Of a DNA stretch of 64,000 nt, positions 56,010-64,000 are shown piece after piece. Made by a program: the position numbers and the translations under genes. This stretch comes from UBA1141 sp963665155. GTDB taxonomy: Bacteria; Chloroflexota; Dehalococcoidia; Lucifugimonadales; UBA3495. The notes under the pieces were generated by a model. The model was not told the DNA's origin and did not search any database. It saw only the letters and a program-made list of their open reading frames with translations. The stretch covers positions 2,232,001 through 2,296,000 of the forward strand of contig OY761986.2 of assembly GCA_963665155.2 (NCBI GenBank), in the 5' to 3' direction. Position 1 is the stretch's first letter; every line of letters begins with the position of its first letter.

Positions 56010-56756
56010 TCAGTGCATTGGCGAAAAGGAGGACGGCACCATCAGCTTATTTTCCTGTTTGACCAGGAATTCCCGAATGGGGGGCGGCCAGTTGGGGTTC
56101 TGAATGGCTTCTGCTCGCACCTTGGACCGATCGTTCAGGTCTTTGTAGGGCCAAATGTGAATCCACTTGTTCAGATCGCCGATATCGCTGGACATGGCCG
56201 CGGCCAAAGGCGAGTATTCTTCCCGGTGCGGAACCGCAGCGGCCCACCTATTGATCACCTCGGGCATGGAGCCAGGTTTGTAGGTATAAACACGCATCTC
56301 GTAAATATTGCCCAAATCTTGGTCTCCGCCCAAGGGCCGCATAAAGGGTGCGGGAGTGTAGATCTCCGTTTCCATGCTTATGTAGATGTTCGGGTCTGTA
56401 ACAGTACGAAAGTTAACCCATACCGGCACTTTTTCAGCTTCGGCCCGGATGCTTTCGCGCTCCTCCAGGCTCTCATAGGGCCACACGTGGATTACTTGGT
56501 TCAAAGTACCGAATTCAGTGTGCCAGAAAGCTGCCAATGGGGAAAGCTTTTGCCCGGCGGTCAAGGCCTTAGCAAAGTTTTCTTCGTAAACTGGCACTGA
56601 TATACCCGATTGCGGGCAATCCGGATTTGACAGTAGGGGGGTTCGCGAATAGGGTATCCGCATCGCTTGAGAGTCGAACCTTACACTGCTCCCGTGCCGT
56701 CGCCTGGACAGAGGGCTTACGCTGTTCAGTGAGGCGTTGTTTCGCCAACTCTCCAT
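56010..56756 (-). CDS. NIPSNAP-family protein, 5' end replaced
   Basis: Two NIPSNAP (ferredoxin-like) repeats can be read: VYEENFAKALTAGQKLSPLA, AFWHTEFGTLNQVIHVWPYE and IYEMRVYTYKPGSMPEVINR, AAAMSSDIGDLNKWIHIWPY. The first repeat lacks its usual start (IYEMR...). The N-terminal 50 residues look unrelated, so the 5' end was lost or substituted. If made it is a small cytoplasmic protein of unknown role. Confidence 0.6.
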   Translation of the reverse strand: MESWRNNASLNSVSPLSRRRHGSSVRFDSQAMRIPYSRTPLLSNPDCPQSGISVPVYEENFAKALTAGQKLSPLAAFWHTEFGTLNQVIHVWPYESLEERESIRAEAEKVPVWVNFRTVTDPNIYISMETEIYTPAPFMRPLGGDQDLGNIYEMRVYTYKPGSMPEVINRWAAAVPHREEYSPLAAAMSSDIGDLNKWIHIWPYKDLNDRSKVRAEAIQNPNWPPPIREFLVKQENKLMVPSSFSPMH

Positions 56757-57115
56757 GTTCCCCCCTGTTTAATCAACCCCCTGTCCTCGCAGGTCAATCT
56801 CGATCACTTCCGCACTTGACAGTTTAATCGTGACGCTTGATAAGCCTCTCGTATTTTATTCAAAAGTAGCGCGCCCAGTACCCATCTACATCCAGATGTT
56901 GTCGAATGGGGGCCTGTTTCCCCAGAGCTTTCCGTGTCTGGCTAGGCACGGAAAATTGCCGACATTATTGCCGACATACTTAACGCTACGGTGCGTTACG
57001 GGATGATACAGCAAATAGGAATACCTGTGATTGGATGTACCAAACGATTCATCGCCAGGCACGATGAAAACTAGCAGTATGACCGACGTACAATTCGTAA
57101 ACCGCAGGTCAAGCT

Positions 57116-57138
57116 TTCGACTCCCCTCACCGGCTCCA
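57116..57138 (+). other. tRNA/tmRNA 3'-end-like sequence, possible att site
   Basis: The stretch TTCGACTCCCCTC at 57116-57128 runs into ACCGGCTCCA and then a T-run. It looks like the 3' part of a T-arm and acceptor stem ending in CCA. The 5' side of the T-stem does not pair, so no complete RNA gene is present. Beside an integrase remnant reading toward it, it may be an attachment-site duplicate. Confidence 0.4.
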
Positions 57139-57220
57139 TTTTTTAGGTTTGAATTAGGCCCCTGAAATCCATCAGGGCCTTTAGTTTTTGTCGAATGCTG
57201 AAATGTTGCTGACATTCACT

Positions 57221-57360
57221 TTAAAGCCCGTCGGCCTCTTGACGGTTTCTAGCCTTGTGAATGGCTTCTTCAAACTTCAACGCCGCTTCCTCTTGAAGGC
57301 CCGGCAGTACGTTGGAATAAGTGTCAAGGGTGATGACCACGCTGGCATGTACTAGCGGTT
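57221..57360 (-). pseudogene. Tyrosine recombinase (phage integrase) C-terminal remnant
   Basis: The minus strand reads HASVVITLDTYSNVLPGLQE, continues EAALKFEEAIHKARNRQEAD and stops at 57221. HASVxxTLDTYSHVLP with its Tyr is the end of the integrase catalytic domain. Everything before it, including the Arg and His residues, is missing. Confidence 0.75.
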
Positions 57361-58288
57361 CAACTCGGAAGAAGCGGAGAGACTAATTGCAGGCACAATT
57401 TGAAGTCCTCACCAACCCGCATCGGGATTTAATTCGCACTCTCCTGTGAAACTTGTAAGGAAAATCGACCGACCCACCTTATTGTCCCATCGGCGCTGAC
57501 CCCTCGCTCACTCTGACGGCGGTCCAACCAATTCAGAGTCTTTGACCCCAGAGCAACAGACCTACTTTTAGCCCGACCCACAACCAGGCGGTTTTAGGTC
57601 GGCATCGTAGCCGTGGGTTTTGAGGCTGGGATTTGGTCCGATTTGAGGGGACGTTTTTGAGACGGCATCCGCGCAGAACATTGATAAAAAGGAGTGTGGT
57701 TATCTGTGCCGCGAGAATGTAGAAAGTGGAGGTTTCGCTGGATAGCGTCGGAGGCTCTTGGTTGATGCTCTTGTCAATAGGGGAGGAGCATTCAAGCAAT
57801 TTGGGATTTTTGCCACGCGAGTACACTGTTAACCGGGCACGTTCCTTGCCTAAAAGCGTCGGTGCCTTCTGAAATATCATCCGAAGGCTTACGGTGCATA
57901 CAGTCGAGGGGGTGCATTCCGATGAAGTCGCCATCTCTTCCCGTTGTAGGCGCGGTCCTGGCTGGCGTTGTGCCTGTTTCGCTGATTAGAGGGGCTGTAT
58001 TCGTTTCTATGGTTAAAGCGGCGCTGCCGTGAAATTCTTTAGGCTACTAACTTGGGTGCAATCTGGCGACCAGTTGGTGGTCGTCCATGTTAACCAGGCA
58101 TGTCGAGCGAATGCGCAAACTATCGGAGATGCTGGTGGCGTAGGTTCTACGCGGGGGATTCAAACCGATTCAGGCACGAAAAGACTTATTTTGGACGGGG
58201 GGGTCGTACGTGGGCGATTGGCGGCGTTAGTTTCAATATTTTCTTCGGGTTTGTTGACCTTGGGTAGGAGTGGCTCTAGAATTTCTAT
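57361..58288. other. Non-coding accessory stretch
   Basis: About 900 bp. The listed open frames are not convincing on either strand. I see no RNA gene or repeat. Confidence 0.35.
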
Positions 58289-58837
58289 ATGCATATCAGC
58301 ACGCCACGGCTTCAACTCCGCGAATTCGTCACAGATGATTGGTCGTATATTCTCTCCTATCACTCTGACGCACGCTATGTCCGATTCTACCCCCAGTCTG
58401 ATTGCTCCGAGGCTGAAGCGCGCGAATTCGTCCAGATGTTCGTTGACCAACAAACGGAATTGCCGCGACGTAAATTCCAGTTAGCAATCGCGCTGTCGCA
58501 TGGAAAACGAGTAATTGGCAATTGCGGTATTCGGCGCAATTCGCACCACGACTGGGATGCAGATATAGGTTATGAGATAGCGCCACAGTTCTGGGGCCGA
58601 GGTTATGCCACTGAAGCAGCGCTAGCTATGGTTGACTTCGGTTTTCGAGAGTTAGGACTTCGCCGTATTTCGTCTTGGTGTATTGCTGACAATATCGCCT
58701 CTTCAAGGGTGTTAGAAAAAGTTGGACTGCGACAAGAAGGGCACTTACGAGACAACGAATATTTTAAGGGGCGCTGGTGGGGTACGCTCCTGTATGGATT
58801 GCTTCGGGATGAGTGGCGAGGAATCGAAGGTAGCTGA
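58289..58837 (+). CDS. GNAT-family N-acetyltransferase (RimJ/RimL-like)
   Basis: 182 residues, intact. MHISTPRLQLREFVTDDWSY is the typical RimJ/RimL start. GNCGIRRNSHHDWDADIGYE and FWGRGYATEAALAMVDFGFR hold the acetyl-CoA-binding loop (Q/GxGxA variant GRGYAT). ISSWCIADNIASSRVLEKVG and GHLRDNEYFKGRWWGTLLYG complete the fold. It probably acetylates a protein N-terminus or an antibiotic or metabolite; substrate unknown. It overlaps an implausible upstream extension of the next gene only. Confidence 0.85.
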   Translation: MHISTPRLQLREFVTDDWSYILSYHSDARYVRFYPQSDCSEAEAREFVQMFVDQQTELPRRKFQLAIALSHGKRVIGNCGIRRNSHHDWDADIGYEIAPQFWGRGYATEAALAMVDFGFRELGLRRISSWCIADNIASSRVLEKVGLRQEGHLRDNEYFKGRWWGTLLYGLLRDEWRGIEGS

Positions 58838-58868
58838 AGAGTTTTACCTGTCAAGGCGCACCGAAAAT

Positions 58869-59201
58869 ATGACTAATCGCGATGTTGCATCTGAATACCT
58901 GAGATTGTTTTGCGCAGGAGATGTTGCGGGTCTCGCTCCTTTGTTGGCAGAGGACCTTCATCTCAACGGCCCCTTATTTCACTTCTGGTCCAGAGATTCA
59001 TATCTGGATAGCCTAATGTGCGGTCCACTGGAAAATTGTGGCTATCGGATCTTGAGTTTCAAAGAAAGTGCGGAGACCGTGTCCATTTACTACGAATACG
59101 AAAAGATGGGCGGCGTTGTCACGATAGCTCAGTTATTTAAGATCAGGAATGGAAAGATATGTGAAACGCTTTTGGTACTTGATGGCCGCGGAATCTTCTA
59201 A
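58869..59201 (+). CDS. NTF2-like (SnoaL-type) protein
   Basis: About 110 residues from ATG 58869; a start at 58722 would overlap the acetyltransferase and is rejected. MTNRDVASEYLRLFCAGDVA, LAPLLAEDLHLNGPLFHFWS and the strand VTIAQLFKIRNGKICETLLV are typical of the cone-shaped NTF2-like fold used by SnoaL-type isomerases and by many small ligand-binding proteins. Active residues are not clear. Intact. Confidence 0.75.
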   Translation: MTNRDVASEYLRLFCAGDVAGLAPLLAEDLHLNGPLFHFWSRDSYLDSLMCGPLENCGYRILSFKESAETVSIYYEYEKMGGVVTIAQLFKIRNGKICETLLVLDGRGIF

Positions 59202-59326
59202 ATTGACGGTCAAAACGTGGCTCTGTGGGATCGGTAAAATACCTGAACCCCACCATTCCATTCTATCCCCTGTCCCCTCGTCCAGATAAATCTAATTTGC
59301 GGCTCTGACCACTTTCCACATTGAAT

Positions 59327-59535
59327 CTAACACTGCCCATTCGACGTTTCAATCACCCAATGGTGCACACAAACGGCAGCGATGAAGTTGTTTAATGTAT
59401 TGAGATTCGCCAGGTTGGGCACCACACCTTTGTAGACCCAATCTTCCACGGTTGCGGAGGGCACGTCCAACAGTTTGGGCAGTTCGTTGACGCTCAACCC
59501 CTGTTCTCTCTCAACAATGTCTTTAAGTCCAACAT
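59327..59535 (-). pseudogene. Broken copy of the small HTH family
   Basis: ATG 59535 begins MLDLKTLLRE. A two-base insertion (gagagagaa) then shifts the frame, and the true continuation QGLSVNELPKLLDVPSATVE, DWVYKGVVPN reads in the next frame. It stops after HHWVIETSNGQC, before the zinc-ribbon cysteines. It is a paralogue of 53856-54158. Confidence 0.7.
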
Positions 59536-59739
59536 ACGCGCATCGTACTAGTGATTTTGGAGGGCGTAGCATCCTCTTGGGGTCGTTCAGTTGCGCGTAC
59601 CGAACAGCCCTACTTCCGTCCGCCGATTGTTAGTCGCCACCTACGGGCCTACATTCCACAATCCGTCTTCTTGTGCGCTTCAGGTTGCTGATATATATTT
59701 CACGGAAATTTAGGACCGGATACTCTACAGGAGGAACTA

Positions 59740-60027
59740 ATGGCAGTCACAGTTAACATCATTATGAATATTAAGAGCGGGAGGATGGACGAATTCCAGC
59801 AGGTCTTAAAAGAAGCCCTGCCCGACACTAGGGCATTTTCAGGCTGTAGGTCGGTCCAGGTTTTGGAGGACCCAGACAGAAGTGGGCAAATCACCTTGCT
59901 GGAGGAATGGGACTCCAAAGAGGATCAGTTGAGATATATGGCTTGGCGGGCCGAGACAGGGTCTCCGGTGGCGGATTTCTTGGACGGTGAGAGGGTGATC
60001 AGCTACCTCGATACCCTGGATATCTAA
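59740..60027 (+). CDS. ABM-domain monooxygenase-like protein
   Basis: 95 residues with CAGGAGGAAC before ATG 59740. MAVTVNIIMNIKSGRMDEFQ, LPDTRAFSGCRSVQVLED, LEEWDSKEDQLRYMAWRAE and a C-terminal ISYLDTLDI match the antibiotic-biosynthesis-monooxygenase fold, cofactor-free enzymes or quinol monooxygenase-like proteins. It is intact, unlike its copy at 51974. The divergent neighbour is the broken HTH gene, a pairing shared by the other copy. Confidence 0.75.
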   Translation: MAVTVNIIMNIKSGRMDEFQQVLKEALPDTRAFSGCRSVQVLEDPDRSGQITLLEEWDSKEDQLRYMAWRAETGSPVADFLDGERVISYLDTLDI

Positions 60028-60204
60028 ACCAAAGCCAAAGTGGAATCTACATGGATCCACGTGGGAGATGTGGTTTTCACCTTGGTATGAGTGTGGGAAA
60101 TCCAAATCCTTGCTTACTAGCGTCGATTCCGAATCAATGACACCCTTGGGTGGCGGGAAACCTTTTGGAATAACCTACTGGACAATCTAGAAGGAGTTTC
60201 ACAA

Positions 60205-60348
60205 GTGCAGAATTCTAGACCGTCGTTCGCCGTCAGGTACAGTTGGGAAGGCAGTTGTGGCGCGTGGGGTACCGCTAGAACCGAAACCCAAGCTATCAAA
60301 GCGATTGAGGCTCACAAAGTAAAACTCGGCGAAGAAGGCTGTGGGTAG
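60205..60348 (+). CDS. Small protein (47 residues), Trp/Cys motif
   Basis: GTG 60205 follows AAGGAG by eight bases. The sequence FAVRYSWEGSCGAWGTARTE then AIKAIEAHKVKLGEE looks conserved rather than random: a Cys-Gly-Ala-Trp-Gly turn and a helical end. No family is recognised. It stands between a monooxygenase-like gene and a broken acetyltransferase. Confidence 0.45.
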   Translation: MQNSRPSFAVRYSWEGSCGAWGTARTETQAIKAIEAHKVKLGEEGCG

Positions 60349-60413
60349 TTCAAGTTAATCAAGATTGAGGCACCGTAATTCCTTAGGTCGAGTTTCCCAA
60401 GTGGGACTTCTGG

Positions 60414-60964
60414 CTACTGGTGTGGGAAGAACTCACTTTGGAGCAACCCATAGCACTCCATGTCTTCGAATCTCTCCCACTTTTTCACATCCTGCCGAAG
60501 GCATCCCTCGCACACCATTCCTACCTTCTGCAAGACACGCCCTGACGCTGGATTGCGCTTGAAGTGACGGGCGAAGATGCGGTTCAATCCAATCACTCTG
60601 AAGCCATATTGGACAAGGGCTTAGCTGCCTCTGTGGCATAGCCGAGATTCCAGTAGGGCTTCCCAACCCAATAGCCCAGCTCGGCACTGTTATGGGCTTG
60701 GTTTACGTCAAGGCCAATCGCTCCGATTAGGCAGTCGTCCGAGAGGCGTTTTATGGCAAAGTTGACCAATTCTCCGCTGTCATATTTTTCTTGCAGAGTA
60801 CCAATCCATTTTTCGGCCATACCATCCTCGTCAGGATGCGGTATGTTCCCTGTATTTGCCGCAATGTCTTTGTCGCCCGCCAGACGTTGGACTTCTGGAG
60901 CGTCGGCCAGTGTAAAGGGTCTAAGAATTAGACGGAGGGTATCAATTGTCGGCCGCTGATTCAT
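60414..60964 (-). pseudogene. RimJ/RimL-like GNAT acetyltransferase, frameshifted
   Basis: ATG 60964 begins MNQRPTIDTLRLILRPFTLA and holds ELGYWVGKPYWNLGYATEAA. A missing base near 60615 breaks it. The next frame continues ALVQYGFRVIGLNRIFARHF, then NPASGRVLQKVGMVCEGCLR and CYGLLQSEFFPHQ, ending at 60414. One deletion separates it from an intact acetyltransferase. Confidence 0.75.
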
Positions 60965-61317
60965 GAAGAGTGCTCGGAGTCTTCTCGGCTGCTCAGGACC
61001 GCGGTCACCTTGGAAGCTTGCATCGGAGCCTGTGGTTGCCCTTCCAGCAATCCAGCAGCCTTGGCAATCAGCCGGAGCGTTCCGTTAGCTGCGGCGAGCT
61101 TACTGTCCCGTATGGCCTGGGGAAGTTTTTCTTCAGCTACATCCAGTAGCCTTACCCGATCCCAAGCCCGTTGCTCGGTTACAGCCGTTTCCACCGCTTG
61201 CCGAAGACTGGCAATCCTTCGGGCAACCTTGGGGTTGGCGGCCAGCTTGGAGGCTTCCTCCCAAACCTGATTCGCAATCATGCTCCCAGCATCGTAGTTC
61301 AGCCGGTAGGCATCGCT
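60961..61317 (-). pseudogene. 5'-truncated terminase small subunit-like fragment
   Basis: In frame from SDAYRLNYDAGSM: IANQVWEEASKLAANPKVAR, then RIASLRQAVETAVTEQRAWD and AAANGTLRLIAKAAGLLEGQ. The YDAGSM ... EASKL ... NPKVARRI layout is that of phage terminase small subunits. The N-terminal region lies beyond a TAG and is lost. The apparent ATG start is 61281. A phage remnant, likely linked with the integrase fragment. Confidence 0.5.
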
Positions 61318-61429
61318 CTAGGTTTCGCAATCAACGACTTGTGGGAACATTGCATATTAGTCAACAAAGTCCACAATCTCTGTCATGTTGGCTCCACTAG
61401 GCCCTGGCGAAAGGTCCAGTCCTTTATTT

Positions 61430-61506
61430 TACCTGGTGGCCCGGTGTTCGATATTCATAGGCTTGATGGGGACGACGATGGGGAAGCCTGCGAAGGGTTA
61501 AGGTGA
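61430..61506 (+). pseudogene. Excalibur-motif remnant
   Basis: VFDIHRLDGDDDGEACEGLR then TGA matches the calcium-binding Excalibur motif (DxDxDGxACE) that often ends secreted nucleases and envelope proteins. No other part of such a gene is seen. Confidence 0.45.
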
Positions 61507-61531
61507 GTCACGATTTTCTTAAAGTTGCGCC

Positions 61532-61800
61532 CTACTCCCAAGGCAGCCCTTCCTCCGCCACGTCGCCCTCAACCACCCTAGCTGCCTCACCGCCACAATT
61601 GACGCATTGCCCACGTAAGACCAAGGCTACACCCTCAACCTTGCCCCCAACGTCTGTCAAGATAGTAGCTGTGCGACAGTGCGGGCACCACGCTTTGCTC
61701 AGCAGCTTTTCTTGTGCCCAGGAAGGTATCCCAAGTAGCTTCTGCTTCTGGTGTAAATCTGCTATCCATAGCCTTTTAAATCCCTCACGCCAACCCCGGC
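61532..61800 (-). pseudogene. Zinc-ribbon protein fragment
   Basis: The minus frame reads IPSWAQEKLLSKAWCPHCRT, later GQCVNCGGEAARVVEG and stops at 61532. Two CxxC pairs could bind zinc. It has no start codon after the preceding TAA, so it is a 5'-truncated remnant or a chance frame. Confidence 0.35.
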
Positions 61801-61892
61801 CTTCTTATGGAAGGGTACTAGTCTTATTTTAACCCTCTCCCATCAGAGAATAGCACCATATACGCCCGCGTCAGGAAGATGATTTCCAGCAA

Positions 61893-62007
61893 TCAGTTGC
61901 CGTGTAGGCCATCGGAACAGACCAGGAGGACATCCCCGTCGCACAGAGATACTATCTGATTGCCCACGTTGACCTGAGGTCCAGCCCAATGCACGGGTAA
62001 TCGTGAT
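61893..62007 (-). pseudogene. PP2C phosphatase fragment
   Basis: ITRALG, then after a frame change GPQVNVGNQIVSLCDGDVLL and VCSDGLHGN, the metal-binding end of Stp1-type PP2C phosphatases. It stops at 61893. It is unrelated in sequence to the intact PP2C at 23350. Confidence 0.6.
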
Positions 62008-62378
62008 GCTGTCGTAGGAGGTACGCACCTCGTTTCGGCTTTCGGGGATGAGTTCCCCCAAACAAGTGAATGGAGCCGTTGCCAATAGAATGCACGAAGC
62101 AGGCTCGTGGGGCGGCCGCAGACTTGTCCAGCGATTTTTGAGAAGGAACCCACATTGGCAGCAAGGGGAGCTTTCACTCTTCATTTCAGGCATTAAGCCA
62201 AAAGCTCTAACAGTGACCAGTTGAGGTGGCCCCGAGCGTAACGGAGGTCCTACCACGTCGAGCCGCAGATTCTTCTTCTCCCAAAGGTAAAACACTGACA
62301 ACTCTGCAGCAACGCCTAGTTGGCTGGCGGTACTCGCCCATTCTTCGGAGGACGTTGGAACCGCGGTAGGTAACTGGT

Positions 62379-63704
62379 TTAAGAGCCGAACTCTATAGGC
62401 TGGGTGACCGGATCGGCGAGTCTCGGCGGCGTTGCGAACAAGACAAACATGCCAGCCATTGACGCCACAACAGTGAACACCAGTAAAGGCATCAGGTATG
62501 AGCCGGTGGCATCGAACATGAACCCGGCCAATACCGGTCCTGCGGCCTGACCGCCGATTTGCGCCGACATCGCGAAGCCTCTTATTGTTCCCAAGTGCTC
62601 TCGGCCGTAGTAGTCCGCCCAAGCCAGCCTTATCAAGAGATGTAGCCCTCCCACCCCAAATCCAATCCCCGCAGCCGCTGCCAACCCGGTGGGTAAAGAT
62701 GCACTGACCGAGGTGCCGACCGCCCCTGCAGCCACGACGAATGCCGTGGTAGATAGCAAGAACCTTACGGGGACTCGTCGGCCCAATACCGCCCAGAAAA
62801 GGCCGCTGATGATTTGGGAGAAGGCAAATGTGCTGGCGGTTAAAGCCGCAGAAGGGCCTGGCAGACCTTGTTCGATGTAATGGGCTACTTGGTGAAGACT
62901 GACCCCGGCTTGCACCATGAACCCTGCCCCGGAGAAGGCTGCCAGAAGCCAGAAAGACCTGGTGTGGAACGCTTCGTTTAGGGTGAAGTTGGTCTCGGTG
63001 ATTTCTGGTAGTGGTGGCGGTTCACCTGCGGGGTCGGCACTTTTGCCTTCCTTGGTTCCATGCGGCAACGGGTCTGGCTCTAATGCCATATCTTCCGGCC
63101 GTCTTGAGATGAACAGGAACGGCGGAACCACTCCAAGGGCAAAGGTCAACAAGCCGAGGATAAGCCAAGCGGTCCGCCAGTCCCAGCCGGTGATGATGAA
63201 ATAGGCTACGAGAGGCATGATAGTGAGTCCTGCCCCCTTGGCGATGCTGTCGGCGGCGAGGCCAACGGGGCGGCGGCGAATAAACCAGTTGCTAATCGCT
63301 GTGGGAATGCCCAACTCGAGAGGCCCATTGAAGATCATCCGCCCCGGCACATACAGGGCAAAAAAGGCTGCAGGATTCCCCACTACGGACAAACCTACAG
63401 CCAGGATTCCCGTTAGGAGCGAAGATGTCGACAGCAGAAGCCCCGAACCGTACCGGTCCAGCCATTTGCCGACTAAAGGCGAGATGAAAACAGCACATAG
63501 GCCTCCGAGACTGACTGCGGAGGAAAAGAGTCCCCGCGACCATCCCAGGTCTTGGGTCATAGGCACTACAAACACGGATAAGGTAGCCACGGCCATAATC
63601 GTGCGAGAAGAAAGGCTGACCGCCACCGTACTGGCAACGATCACCCACCCATAGTAAAAGGGCAATGAGTAAGCCAACTTGGTGCGCCACCGGACCGCGT
63701 TCAA
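62379..63704 (-). CDS. Major facilitator superfamily transporter
   Basis: A 441-residue membrane carrier with twelve predicted helices. YYGWVIVASTVAVSLSS starts helix 1. SPLVGKWLDRYGSG is the conserved loop 2-3 motif of the MFS, and FISRRPEDM precedes a long central loop (about residues 205-235). LGRRVPVRFLL is the equivalent loop in the second half, and HLGTIRGFAMSAQIGGQAAGPVLAG follows. It resembles the oxalate/formate-type monocarboxylate group by layout, so an organic acid substrate is possible but unproven. Intact. Confidence 0.88.
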   Translation of the reverse strand: MNAVRWRTKLAYSLPFYYGWVIVASTVAVSLSSRTIMAVATLSVFVVPMTQDLGWSRGLFSSAVSLGGLCAVFISPLVGKWLDRYGSGLLLSTSSLLTGILAVGLSVVGNPAAFFALYVPGRMIFNGPLELGIPTAISNWFIRRRPVGLAADSIAKGAGLTIMPLVAYFIITGWDWRTAWLILGLLTFALGVVPPFLFISRRPEDMALEPDPLPHGTKEGKSADPAGEPPPLPEITETNFTLNEAFHTRSFWLLAAFSGAGFMVQAGVSLHQVAHYIEQGLPGPSAALTASTFAFSQIISGLFWAVLGRRVPVRFLLSTTAFVVAAGAVGTSVSASLPTGLAAAAGIGFGVGGLHLLIRLAWADYYGREHLGTIRGFAMSAQIGGQAAGPVLAGFMFDATGSYLMPLLVFTVVASMAGMFVLFATPPRLADPVTQPIEFGS

Positions 63705-64000
63705 GTCCTAGATTGACTCCATCACAGTAAGCTGCCGTTTTGGTGTCCTATCAACTTTGAGATTAGGGCCTGTAGGATGGCTCCCCTGTCGTGTGAAGAG
63801 AGTAACTCAACTATACCTCCAATACCTTGCTGGGAACGCACCAACTTGTTGACCAATATTTAATCACCACGCAGGTGTATGTCTTGAGCGGAGAGGAGGA
63901 ATAGGCCGCCAATTTCGCGAGTCAATTATGGCGGCGATGCCAGCCGGTTGACGCGCGGCTACGACCTGAATGCTTTAGTTTACCCTGCAATCGAGATGCA
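63705..64000. other. Window end, nothing recognised
   Basis: About 300 bp upstream of the MFS gene, without a supported gene or hairpin; it should carry that gene's promoter. Confidence 0.35.

Noticed and set aside
61843..62622. 259-codon minus-strand frame
   Set aside because: It overlaps the end of the MFS gene and includes a PP2C fragment in a different frame; no single product fits.

Overview
This looks like a bacterial chromosome segment of moderate GC, most likely from Chloroflexota (Dehalococcoidia/SAR202-like). The lineage is inferred from the gene repertoire: an F420-type LLM oxidoreductase, a CoxL-type molybdopterin subunit, MetE-like and GrdB-like proteins, and a small helix-turn-helix plus zinc-ribbon family. 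There is no rRNA or ribosomal protein to fix it. Intact metabolic blocks alternate with accessory patches full of broken genes.

Layout. 1-6.3 kb is accessory: a transposase tail, a frameshifted FN3/cadherin/Calx-beta trypsin-like protease, a complete IS701-type insertion sequence with 16-bp inverted repeats and a CTAG target duplication, and a truncated second transposase. 6.5-12.7 kb is a forward block: trehalose-synthase-type glycosyltransferase, phosphonoacetate hydrolase, homoserine kinase, aspartate kinase and a family 2 glycosyltransferase. 12.9-14.6 kb holds another broken transposase and gene fragments. 14.6-21.9 kb carries biotin synthase, a xanthine-dehydrogenase-type subunit, a dead MetE-like gene beside an intact relative, and an amidohydrolase.

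22.4-25.6 kb is a tightly overlapped triad, von Willebrand A protein, PP2C phosphatase and protein kinase. It matches the known TerY-P arrangement, but the first protein begins with twelve tandem DNPLLQ repeats. 26.4-28.6 kb has an LLM oxidoreductase and a lactonase-type beta-propeller. 29.2-31.3 kb is a decayed fibre-like gene with an S74 chaperone tail.

31.8-45.3 kb is the most coherent unusual block: transglutaminase-like protein, RCK potassium channel, non-canonical SecA-like ATPase, Gly/Ser-rich lipoprotein, an acidic orphan protein, a double-DUF350 membrane protein on the opposite strand, a carboxynorspermidine-decarboxylase-like enzyme, a DUF3326 protein and a glutamine-synthetase-like ligase. 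DUF350, ion channels and amine/amide-ligase genes have been linked before. The SecA-like ATPase and transglutaminase-like partner make this version worth testing as one membrane system.

45.7-64 kb begins with an XRE regulator and tRNA-Trp and tRNA-Arg, then becomes a gene graveyard. It contains IS5, integrase, KAP NTPase, phosphoheptose isomerase, OsmC, PspC, GNAT, terminase and PP2C remnants. Between them are a few intact small genes (SRPBCC, NIPSNAP, Yip1, antibiotic-biosynthesis-type monooxygenases, GNAT) and an MFS transporter at the end. Frameshifts concentrate in these accessory patches while the core blocks are clean, which favours real decay, although several lie in homopolymer runs and could be sequencing errors.
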